Shown here: one piece after another, positions 6,437 to 12,770 of the stretch
How the letters are laid out: each line of letters starts with the position of its first letter
How positions within the stretch are numbered: the stretch's first letter is position 1
NCBI GenBank assembly: GCA_013153895.1
Contig: JAADDN010000052.1
Coordinates: 1-14,561, forward strand
Length of the DNA: 14,561 nucleotides
From: Thermoproteota archaeon
Lineage (GTDB): Archaea; Thermoproteota; Thermoprotei; Thermoproteales; Thermocladiaceae
Direction of reading: 5' to 3'
Program-made: the position numbers and the translations under genes
Notes under the pieces: generated by a model
Databases searched by the model: none
What the model was told of the DNA's origin: nothing
Seen by the model: the letters and a program-made list of their open reading frames with translations, nothing else

Positions 6437-6462
6437 GATCTTTCTAATAACTATAACCTTGA

Positions 6463-6975
6463 TCAGATCTTAGAAGCTGGAAGATACCTCTCACGAGAAG
6501 AGCATACGTACTCTAGAACTAGCAGAGTCTCAGTCTTCACAACCTCAGGATGAGATGGCAAGTATTTTATCAGGAAATCACTGAGCTGTCTCATATCTCT
6601 AGCCCACACCTTAAGTATTATATCATATGCTCCAGTAACTATGTGAGCCTCCTCTACCCATGGAAGCTCAGGTCTCTCATCCGTATCCTTAAGTATCCTC
6701 TCTATAAGCACTTCCTGACTTGATCTTCCAGATATTGGTGCAATTCTTCTAGCACTAATCATCACGAAGGCTAGAACATTATATCCAAGCTTCCTGATAT
6801 CAACGACAGCCCTGTACCCAAGTATGAGCTGCTCTTTCTCAAGCTTCTCTATCCTACTCATTATAGTTGTACGAGGCTTATTTAATAATGATGCAAGTCT
6901 AGCAATCTTTATACGTGCATCCTTCTGCAGAAACTCAAGTAGCTTCTTATCTAAATCATCGAGGAGCACCATCAT
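6463..6975 (-). CDS. Lrp/AsnC-family transcriptional regulator
   Basis: This 170-aa protein has the standard two-domain form. Residues 4-52 are the winged helix-turn-helix (LDKKLLEFLQKDARIKIARL, then LLNKPRTTIMSRIEKLEKEQLILGYRAVVD). A RAM ligand-binding/oligomerisation domain spans about 55-160, ending with the typical GAYDIILKVWARDMRQLSDFL and a final beta strand. Proteins of this family form octamers and respond to amino acids. The RAM domain carries a small extra insert around 78-105 (ISGRSSQEVL to DERPELPW). The ATG at 6975 (an ATGATG pair) lies about 25 nt after a TATA-like CTTAAAAAG, indicating a leaderless mRNA. The gene diverges from the radical SAM gene across a region with nested inverted repeats, and precedes the M50 protease. 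Likely targets are itself and these neighbours (inference). Confidence 0.93.
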   Translation of the reverse strand: MMVLLDDLDKKLLEFLQKDARIKIARLASLLNKPRTTIMSRIEKLEKEQLILGYRAVVDIRKLGYNVLAFVMISARRIAPISGRSSQEVLIERILKDTDERPELPWVEEAHIVTGAYDIILKVWARDMRQLSDFLIKYLPSHPEVVKTETLLVLEYVCSSRERYLPASKI

Positions 6976-6993
6976 TAGAGAACTCGTGTAGGT

Positions 6994-7004
6994 AACTTTT
7001 TAAG
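6994..7004 (-). promoter_or_regulatory. TATA box of lrp
   Basis: On the minus strand CTTAAAAAGTT lies with its centre about 25 nt before the first ATG of the lrp gene, fitting a leaderless transcript. The inverted repeat at 7015-7038 starts about 11 bp upstream of it. Confidence 0.55.
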
Positions 7005-7014
7005 ACTCTTATAG

Positions 7015-7049
7015 TACAGTAGTCGAACAGGTACTGTAAACAATCGACT
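7015..7049. promoter_or_regulatory. Nested inverted repeats in the lrp/radical SAM intergenic region
   Basis: TACAGTA (7015-7021) and TACTGTA (7032-7038) are exact 7-bp inverted repeats with a 10-bp spacer. A second pair, AGTCGA (7021-7026) and TCGACT (7044-7049), interleaves with the first. The centre-to-centre distance of 17 bp in the first pair would suit a dimeric helix-turn-helix protein. It lies in a 153-nt region between two divergent genes, beside the lrp promoter, so Lrp autoregulation is a natural hypothesis. Binding is not shown by sequence alone. Confidence 0.45.
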
Positions 7050-7086
7050 CTTCGTCAAGATATCTACGTGTATTCCGAGACCCACG

Positions 7087-7097
7087 TATATAAATAT
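7087..7097 (+). promoter_or_regulatory. TATA box of the radical SAM gene
   Basis: TATATAAATAT is the most canonical TATA box in the window. Its centre is about 37 nt before the ATG at 7129, so transcription would begin near 7118 and leave a leader of about 10 nt. This gene thus differs from the leaderless ones nearby. Confidence 0.65.
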
Positions 7098-7128
7098 CAC
7101 TTAGGTACTAAAATACGTAAGGGTCTAG

Positions 7129-8283
7129 ATGCTGAGAGAGTGGGAGCTAATTAGACCAGACGCAATATACGTATGGGAGAACAAGGAAGTACGTGAGAGA
7201 TTATGCTGGTATTATGAAGTTATGAGAGATAGAGCACCAGCAAAATATCACATATGTGCAAGACTGGAAATACCTATGAAGAAGGATGAGCTACTTCAAC
7301 TTAAGACCGAGGAGTTATGGAAGTTACATGACAAATATGCTGAAGAGGTTGATAAGATATGGAGAGAACTTAAGACTAAATGTACCATAGAGGACTTCAG
7401 AAGATGGACTGAGACTAGCCTACCTGAGACAAGTCTACTTGACGTTAAGATACTGATAGCATATAGAACATTGAAGGAGTGCATATTCTGTGAGAGGAAA
7501 TGTAAGGTAAATAGGTTTGAGAGGAAGGGTGCATGTTTGACTACTGCTACCATGAGAATATCAAGCTACTTTCATCATCCTGGAGAGGAGGCTCCTCTAG
7601 TACCATCAGGAACAATATTCTTCACAGGATGCACGTTCAGATGCGTATATTGTCAGAACTGGGAGATATCTCAGTACCCTGATGAGGGTGATCCTGTGAA
7701 TGCTAAGCAGCTAGCTATAATACAGAAGTGGCTTAGAGAGACAGGTGCTAGAAACATAAACTGGGTTGGTGGTGATCCAACACCAGCAATACATGTCATA
7801 CTTGAGTCATTTAAATATCTAGCTGAGTGGGGAGTAAATGTACCACAGCTCTGGAATAGCAACATGTACTTATCGGTGGAGGGAATGAAATTGATACTTC
7901 ACGTAATGGACATATGGTTACCAGATATGAAGTATGGTAATAATAAGTGTGGAGAGAGACTCTCAATAGTTAAGAGATACTGGGACGTGATTACGAGAAA
8001 CATGAAGATGCTAGCTGATAGAGACGAGGACTGCATAATAAGGCACCTGGTCCTGCCAAATCACTTAGAGTGTTGTACCAAGCCAGTGCTAGAGTGGATA
8101 GCTAAGAACTATAAGGATAAGGCTCTAGTAAACATAATGGACCAGTACAGACCTGAGTGGCTTGTAGCAAAGTATCCTCACAAGTGGCCAGACATAGCTA
8201 GAAGACCAACTAGGAGAGAGATAGAGCAAGCTTATAACTATGCTAGAGAACTAGGCTTATGTTGGGAACCAGTAACAAGGTGA
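7129..8283 (+). CDS. PflX-like radical SAM protein (COG1313 type) with N-terminal extension
   Basis: This 384-aa protein has a radical SAM cluster motif C-x3-C-x2-C at Cys168, Cys172 and Cys175 (CTFRCVYCQN). It is preceded by a second cysteine set, Cys118, Cys121, Cys125 and Cys136 (CIFCERKC...GAC), that could hold another Fe-S centre. Other segments match the PflX/COG1313 family: HHPGEEAPLVPSGTIFFTGC, GARNINWVGGDPTP, DIWLPDMKYG, RHLVLPNH and NIMDQYRP. The family is related to pyruvate formate-lyase activating enzymes, but no glycyl radical enzyme is present here and its true substrate is not known to me. Residues 1-110 are an additional, mostly helical, charged region that I cannot assign. 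The gene overlaps the following NifX-like gene by 4 nt (GTGA), so the two are translationally coupled. The promoter region is shared with lrp. Confidence 0.88.
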   Translation: MLREWELIRPDAIYVWENKEVRERLCWYYEVMRDRAPAKYHICARLEIPMKKDELLQLKTEELWKLHDKYAEEVDKIWRELKTKCTIEDFRRWTETSLPETSLLDVKILIAYRTLKECIFCERKCKVNRFERKGACLTTATMRISSYFHHPGEEAPLVPSGTIFFTGCTFRCVYCQNWEISQYPDEGDPVNAKQLAIIQKWLRETGARNINWVGGDPTPAIHVILESFKYLAEWGVNVPQLWNSNMYLSVEGMKLILHVMDIWLPDMKYGNNKCGERLSIVKRYWDVITRNMKMLADRDEDCIIRHLVLPNHLECCTKPVLEWIAKNYKDKALVNIMDQYRPEWLVAKYPHKWPDIARRPTRREIEQAYNYARELGLCWEPVTR

Positions 8284-8708
8284 AGAGACCTGAATGGCCT
8301 ACCTGGATAGTTAAGCCAGAGGAGCTACCTATAGAACCTCTTGATGCACCTCCTGAAAATATTTTGAGGATAGCTGTCGCATGTAGAGAACCTGATGGTC
8401 TAGATGCTACTATAGATGTTGTAGATATCTCACACTGCCGCTACATAACTATAATCGATATTGATCAGAATAGTAGAGAGATCACATATGTTGAACCTAT
8501 AAGAAACATCTTCTCACAGATGCCTAGAAGGATAGCCCTCAAGATAGCGTACTGGCTTGTTAAAAGTGGTGTAAACGTTGTAATATCCTGCTCATACTGT
8601 CACAACATGACTTACTACCTAGATCAGTCAGGTGTTACTAGACTTATCGCTCCTAGTGGTGAGAGAGTTATTAACGTCCTTCGAAAGTTTGGATTTATCT
8701 GTCGATAA
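8280..8708 (+). CDS. NifX/NafY-like (FeMo-cofactor-binding fold) protein
   Basis: This 142-aa protein resembles the small dinitrogenase iron-molybdenum cofactor family (Pfam Nitro_FeMo-Co, RNase H-like fold). The pattern is ILRIAVACREPDGLDATIDV near residues 28-47, a strand with an acidic turn (ITIIDIDQ), a helix (ALKIAYWLVKSG), then VNVVISCSYCHN with a CxxC (Cys104, Cys107), and a final strand-helix SGVTRLIAPSGERVINVL. Such proteins bind metal clusters or help carry them, also in organisms without nitrogenase. No nitrogenase genes are seen here. I prefer the GTG at 8280, which overlaps the upstream stop in a GTGA junction. ATG at 8259 would add seven residues and overlap by 25 nt. Coupling to a radical SAM protein suggests that both act on one metal centre or modification (inference). 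Family assignment is from pattern only. Confidence 0.75.
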   Translation: MKRPEWPTWIVKPEELPIEPLDAPPENILRIAVACREPDGLDATIDVVDISHCRYITIIDIDQNSREITYVEPIRNIFSQMPRRIALKIAYWLVKSGVNVVISCSYCHNMTYYLDQSGVTRLIAPSGERVINVLRKFGFICR

Positions 8709-8891
8709 CTTACCATTTCCGAGAGCTCTCATCAAGGCCTCGTACTCGTCTGGCGTTAGTACGTACACGTAGTCCACATTCATTAGCTTCTCATCGTTTG
8801 GTAGGTTAACTATCAGTTTCAGGTATCTATACCTCTTCTCTCCTCTCCTTATCACATAGTAGGTTTTTGTTATTTTTACCTTATACACCAT
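8628..8891 (-). CDS. Uncharacterised 87-aa protein downstream of argS
   Basis: I do not recognise it. Residues 1-32 are rich in Lys, Arg and Tyr with alternating hydrophobics (a likely beta hairpin with an RRGEKRYR turn). Residues about 40-60 hold VYVLTPDEYEALMRAL, a strand followed by a helix. The basic first half could suit nucleic acid binding, but that is speculation. The last 27 codons are Ser/Lys/Asp/Asn-rich and lie antisense to the 3' end of the NifX-like gene, in exact codon register. That tail looks unlike a folded domain. The ATG lies 2 nt after the argS stop, so the gene is almost certainly co-transcribed with argS. No cysteine, signal or membrane segment is present. Confidence 0.7.
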   Translation of the reverse strand: MVYKVKITKTYYVIRRGEKRYRYLKLIVNLPNDEKLMNVDYVYVLTPDEYEALMRALGNGKLSTDKSKLSKDVNNSLTTRSDKSSNT

Positions 8892-8893
8892 AC

Positions 8894-10822
8894 CTACATC
8901 CTTTCTAGGACTGGTATTCCTAGGATATTCATGACGTTTTCGAGCACTCTTTTCACCGACAGGACGAGAGCAAGCCTGAACCCTCTATACGGCTCTTCAG
9001 CATGTATTACAGGGTACTTCTCGTAAAAGGAGTTGAATGCTAGAGCTATCTTGTTAACATGCTCAACAACGTAGTCTGGTCTCAAGTCTCTAGCAGCATT
9101 CTGAATTATTTCAGGAACCTCACCAATATATTTCACAAGCTCCACCTCCTCAGGTCCAAGAGTCTCAGGTACAGAGTATGATAGTACTTGGAGTACACCA
9201 GCCTTCTCAAGTATTGACTTAGCTCTAACATATGTGTACTGTATGAATGGTCCACTATTCTGCTTAAGGTTGAGCACCTTATCCCACTTGAATAGTATTG
9301 GCTTATTCGGACTTACTGAGAGTAGTGAATATCTTATTGCTCCGACAGCAACAGCCTCAGAGACCTTCTCAAGCTCTTTAGGATCACTAAACCTGTCAGA
9401 TATCATTGACATTACTCTCCTCTTAGCTTCATCGACGAGATCATCTAGTGCTACGTATCTTCCTCTTCTACCACTCATCTTTACTCCAGGTATGTTAACT
9501 AGCTCATAAGCATAGTGAACTAGTCTCTGAGCCCAGTCAACGTAGCCCATAGCGTACAGCATTGTTCTTATCTGTGCTTGAGGATGCTGTTGTTCTGCGG
9601 CTATGACTCTTATGAGTAGTGTTGGATTAAACTTCTCGAAGCACCATACAGCATATGCTAGATCTCTAGTTATGTATAGTGTCGTTCCATCACTTCTTGT
9701 GAGCGTCACCTTTGGTAGATGTCTAGGTAGCTTAAGTTTGTCCCAGAGATCCATATCTGCAGCATATTTATCAGCTCTAAACACTATTACATTACCTACA
9801 CGTTCAATGTATGGAAAAGCTCTCTCTATGAGTCTCCTCAAGACCTCATAGACCTTTCCTGAGTATATAGTTATCTCGCTCTCCCAGTCCCAGGAGTCGA
9901 AGGTTATTCCAAGCCTCGTTAAGGTCTCCTCGAACCCCTTAATTACTAGATTAATCATCTCTCTCACAAGTCTCTTAACGTTCTCATCCCCCTCCTCGTA
10001 TAGTCTAGTAATCTTCTTCACCTCACTCTCAATGTCAGGAATCTTCCTGAGCTCGTCTATGAGCTTCAGTACTAGCTCCTTATCCTTCTGCTCTAGCTCT
10101 GCTAGTGCTGCTACTAGATCATCACGTTCTGCGATCACTTCCCTATACTTGTCTGGTGAGGTATCTTTTAACTTTTCGAGCTCTCTACTAAGCTTCTGAA
10201 TCTCAGCTACCGTACATGTGACAGCATATACTATACCTATAACATGGTCAGGCTTTCTGCCGGATCTAATACGTTCATAGACTAGGTCTCTCACCAAGGA
10301 GAAACCAAGAGCAGCATAAGATACTTGATCACCACAATCGTCCAAGTAGAAGTGCGTTCTCACGTTAGCACCACAGAACTTGAGTAACCTAGCTAAGGTA
10401 TCTCCAAGAATCGCATTCCTACCATGACCAAGATGTAGTGGATGAAGTGGATTTGCACTAGTATGCTCAATCAAGTATAGACCTTCCATAGGCTTCTCAG
10501 GTCTACCATAACTCTCCCCTAGAGAAAGTACAGCATCTATGACAAGCTTACTATAATTACGCGGCTCAATATCAAAGTTTAAGAAACCATTAACATATTC
10601 TGGAGGATTGAGATACCTGAAGTTGAAGTTCTCAGCAATCTCCTTCACGATCTTATCGAGATCTTTAAATTCTCTAGCAACATTATGTAATGGTACAGAG
10701 ATGTATCCGAACCTTGGCTGTGCTCTAGTTATAGGAACATTTGAGAGATCAATGTTAAGTCTCCTTCCTAGCTCTTCGACAAATGCCTTAACCTCCTTAA
10801 CAAGCTCACTGTAAGGGTTCAC
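8894..10822 (-). CDS. argS: Arginyl-tRNA synthetase
   Basis: This class I synthetase charges tRNA-Arg with arginine. The 642-aa protein has an N-terminal additive domain (about 1-110) and the HIGH signature as HLGH (130-133) in the stretch SANPLHPLHLGHGRNAILGD. DGTTLYITRDLAYA is at about 379-392, and the KMSKS loop appears as KMSGR (448-452). The anticodon-binding domain starts with the family-typical QYTYVRAKSIL. A charged, probably coiled-coil insertion at about 205-295 makes it slightly longer than common bacterial forms and is usual for archaea. The start is GTG at 10822, about 26 nt after a TTTAAA box, consistent with a leaderless mRNA. It heads a unit with the 87-aa gene and diverges from the 177-aa gene. 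Confidence 0.97.
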   Translation of the reverse strand: MNPYSELVKEVKAFVEELGRRLNIDLSNVPITRAQPRFGYISVPLHNVAREFKDLDKIVKEIAENFNFRYLNPPEYVNGFLNFDIEPRNYSKLVIDAVLSLGESYGRPEKPMEGLYLIEHTSANPLHPLHLGHGRNAILGDTLARLLKFCGANVRTHFYLDDCGDQVSYAALGFSLVRDLVYERIRSGRKPDHVIGIVYAVTCTVAEIQKLSRELEKLKDTSPDKYREVIAERDDLVAALAELEQKDKELVLKLIDELRKIPDIESEVKKITRLYEEGDENVKRLVREMINLVIKGFEETLTRLGITFDSWDWESEITIYSGKVYEVLRRLIERAFPYIERVGNVIVFRADKYAADMDLWDKLKLPRHLPKVTLTRSDGTTLYITRDLAYAVWCFEKFNPTLLIRVIAAEQQHPQAQIRTMLYAMGYVDWAQRLVHYAYELVNIPGVKMSGRRGRYVALDDLVDEAKRRVMSMISDRFSDPKELEKVSEAVAVGAIRYSLLSVSPNKPILFKWDKVLNLKQNSGPFIQYTYVRAKSILEKAGVLQVLSYSVPETLGPEEVELVKYIGEVPEIIQNAARDLRPDYVVEHVNKIALAFNSFYEKYPVIHAEEPYRGFRLALVLSVKRVLENVMNILGIPVLERM

Positions 10823-10844
10823 GACACATATCGTGCAGAACGTG

Positions 10845-10850
10845 TTTAAA
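10845..10850 (-). promoter_or_regulatory. TATA-like box of argS
   Basis: TTTAAA within CTTTTAAACA on the minus strand is centred about 26 nt before the argS GTG at 10822. The spacing supports this GTG as the start of a leaderless mRNA. Confidence 0.5.
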
Positions 10851-10878
10851 AGACTAGCTGTGTCTAGAGAGAGTGTGG

Positions 10879-10886
10879 TTTATAAT
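10879..10886 (+). promoter_or_regulatory. TATA box of the 177-aa gene
   Basis: TTTATAAT is centred about 28 nt before the ATG at 10911. This argues for that ATG over an in-frame GTG six nucleotides earlier, and again suggests a leaderless transcript. Confidence 0.6.
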
Positions 10887-10910
10887 CTATCAACATTCTA
10901 GTAAGTGTAC

Positions 10911-11444
10911 ATGTCTCGTAGAGTAGAAGTCGGACCACAGCTAATAAGCTCAACATCTCCATACTTCCACGAGCTAGTTAGCTGGGCTTGGAGAAGAGCT
11001 AAAGAGCTAGCAGCAAGAATGAGCGGTAGTATAGAGACTTTAAGACCAGACCACTTCTATGGCAATGAGGCACAAGATGTTGGTTACATGCTTAAGGTTG
11101 GTGAGATATATCCTGGAAACGTGCTACCAGAGAGAACCTACTTAATAATATATGGAATATTCAACACTGATGAGACTCTAGACTACATTCAGATAAGTGA
11201 TGGAAGGAGAACATATGACTGGTACGTTCTACCAGTACTATACTATACTGAGAGAATGGCTGCATGGGGTGAGGGTCCAATAGTCCTAGATGCATATAGT
11301 ACGAAGATATACGTTCACTCTCTAGATCCAAATAAGGATAGAGTTTATGCATGGTTTCTAGGATTCGTGATAAAGCCTCGTGAGACTGCTCAACCATCAG
11401 CAGAGGAGGGTAGGGGCAGGAGAGGAGGTAGGAGAAGGAGATGA
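10911..11444 (+). CDS. Uncharacterised 177-aa protein with Arg/Gly-rich tail
   Basis: I do not recognise this protein. Residues about 1-35 include an amphipathic helix rich in Trp, Arg and Ala (LVSWAWRRAKELAAR). From about 57 on, the sequence alternates hydrophobic and polar residues with many Tyr and Trp (TYLIIYGIFN, TYDWYVLPVLYY, KIYVHSLD, RVYAWFLGFVI), suggesting a beta-sandwich or jelly-roll-like domain. The last dozen residues are almost only Arg and Gly (GRGRRGGRRRR), a tail type often involved in nucleic acid binding. There is no cysteine, signal peptide or membrane helix. The gene has its own TATA box, diverges from argS and is followed by the aconitase-family gene, which also has its own TATA box. 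A structural or nucleic-acid-associated role is possible but unproven. Confidence 0.8.
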   Translation: MSRRVEVGPQLISSTSPYFHELVSWAWRRAKELAARMSGSIETLRPDHFYGNEAQDVGYMLKVGEIYPGNVLPERTYLIIYGIFNTDETLDYIQISDGRRTYDWYVLPVLYYTERMAAWGEGPIVLDAYSTKIYVHSLDPNKDRVYAWFLGFVIKPRETAQPSAEEGRGRRGGRRRR

Positions 11445-11469
11445 GCATTCTTGAGCTATCGGGTAATAG

Positions 11470-11478
11470 TATTAAACT
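11470..11478 (+). promoter_or_regulatory. TATA box of the aconitase-family gene
   Basis: TATTAAACT is centred about 27 nt before the ATG at 11501. The 56-nt gap after the previous gene holds only this element, so the gene is likely transcribed independently as a leaderless mRNA. Confidence 0.6.
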
Positions 11479-11500
11479 CTATAGACTACATGTCTAGGCT

Positions 11501-12748
11501 ATGTCTACAGTTGTAGAGAAGATTCTCTCTGAGAAGACAGGTAGAAGAGTAACTCCTGGAGAGATCGTTGAAGCTAATGTAGATCTAGTAATGTTCCATG
11601 ACTTGACAGGGTTCCATGTTGTAGAAGTAATGGAGAAGATAGGTAAAGTACAGGTGTTTGATCCTGATAAGATAGTAGTAGTTTTTGATCACTTTGTTCC
11701 TCCACCAGATGCTAGATCAGCAACAATTCAGAAGAAGATGAGAGAGTTCGTGCGTAAGATGGGGATAAAGAAGTTCCATGACGTATGTGATGGTATATGT
11801 CATGTCATACTCATAGAGAGAGGATATGTGAGACCTGGAATGTTCGTTGTTGGAGCAGATAGTCACACTACTACTGGAGGAGCAGTTGGAGCGTTTGCCA
11901 CAGGAATGGGTGCTAGTGATGTAGCAGCAGCAACGTTAACAGGGAAGATATGGACCATAGTTCCAGAGACGATAAAGGTCGTGTTCGAGGGAGAACCTCC
12001 TAAGGGAGTGATGGCTAAGGACATGATACTACACGTCATAGGTGAACATGGGTCTGATGCAGCTAACTTCAAGGCTGTAGAATATCATGGACCAACATTG
12101 AAGTACCTCAACATAGATGAGAGGATGACTCTCGCAAACATGAGTGTTGAGATGGGTGCTGAGACAGGGATAGTCATACCTGACGAGATAACGATAAGCT
12201 ACTTTAAGGAGCTTGGTATAGAGGTGAAGCCAGTCCTACCTGACCCAAATGCAGAGTACTGCGATATCTGGCATGTAGATGTATCCAAACTTGAGCCTCA
12301 GATAGCTGTTCCACATAACATAGATAATGTTAAACCTGTAAGTGAGGTAGAGGGTGTAGAGGTGGATGAGGTCTTCATAGGATCCTGTACTAATGGTAGA
12401 CTAACAGATCTAGAGATAGCTGCAAGAATAATGAAGGGGAGGAAGATAAAGGTGAGTAGATGCATAGTTATAGCTGCTAGCAGGAGAATATTCCTCAAGG
12501 CACTTGAGAGAGGAATAATACAGACTCTCGTAGAAGCAGGATGCGTAGTGACATATGGAACATGTGGACCATGTCTCGGAGGACATTTTGGACTTATAGG
12601 TGATGGTGAGGTAGCAGTATCGACAGGTAGTAGAAACTTCAAGGGAAGAATGGGAAGTCCAAATGGTCTAGTCTATGTTGCTAGTCCAGCAACAGCTGCA
12701 GCTACAGCTATAGAGGGGAGGATAACAGATCCTAGAAAGTATCTTTAA
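11501..12748 (+). CDS. leuC: 3-isopropylmalate dehydratase / homoaconitase large subunit
   Basis: This is the large, [4Fe-4S]-binding subunit of a two-subunit hydro-lyase that isomerises 2-isopropylmalate (leucine synthesis) or homocitrate/related acids. The 415-aa length is typical of archaeal LeuC-type proteins. Cluster ligands are Cys296 (GSCTNGR) and Cys355 and Cys358 (CGPCLGGH). Other family stretches are FDHFVPPPDARSA (62-74), GADSHTTTGGAVGAFATGMG (118-137), DVAAATLTGK and the C-terminal SRNFKGRMG. Substrate choice is set mainly by the small subunit (LeuD/HacB), which is not in this window, so the gene could serve leucine, lysine (alpha-aminoadipate) or another pathway. It has its own TATA box and is followed by a potassium channel gene 22 nt downstream, with no evident functional link. 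Confidence 0.92.
   Translation: MSTVVEKILSEKTGRRVTPGEIVEANVDLVMFHDLTGFHVVEVMEKIGKVQVFDPDKIVVVFDHFVPPPDARSATIQKKMREFVRKMGIKKFHDVCDGICHVILIERGYVRPGMFVVGADSHTTTGGAVGAFATGMGASDVAAATLTGKIWTIVPETIKVVFEGEPPKGVMAKDMILHVIGEHGSDAANFKAVEYHGPTLKYLNIDERMTLANMSVEMGAETGIVIPDEITISYFKELGIEVKPVLPDPNAEYCDIWHVDVSKLEPQIAVPHNIDNVKPVSEVEGVEVDEVFIGSCTNGRLTDLEIAARIMKGRKIKVSRCIVIAASRRIFLKALERGIIQTLVEAGCVVTYGTCGPCLGGHFGLIGDGEVAVSTGSRNFKGRMGSPNGLVYVASPATAAATAIEGRITDPRKYL
12744..12748 (+). promoter_or_regulatory. Possible TATA box of the channel gene
   Basis: TTTAA overlaps the stop codon of the preceding gene and is centred about 25 nt before the ATG at 12771. It is short, so support rests mainly on the spacing that recurs across the window. 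Read-through from the upstream gene is an alternative. Confidence 0.35.
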
Positions 12749-12770
12749 CCTATACCTGAAGAATCGCTTA

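Noticed and set aside
6976..7128. Small RNA or tRNA in the largest intergenic gap
   Set aside because: No cloverleaf, no GC-rich structured core and no GTTCRA-type box was seen; the gap is explained by two divergent promoters and inverted repeats.
7129..8708. Part of a nitrogen fixation cluster
   Set aside because: No nifH, nifD, nifK or nifB-type gene is present, and the radical SAM protein has PflX-type rather than NifB-type segments.
10911..11444. Integrated virus or plasmid gene
   Set aside because: There is no integrase, attachment-site repeat or cluster of orphan genes around it; its neighbours are housekeeping genes with similar composition.
11161..11448. Minus-strand ORF of 95 aa opposite the 177-aa gene
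   Set aside because: Antisense shadow with no TATA box at a sensible distance; the plus-strand gene has both promoter and composition support.
12298..12642. Minus-strand ORF of 114 aa inside the aconitase-family gene
   Set aside because: It is antisense to the cluster-ligand region of a clearly real enzyme gene.
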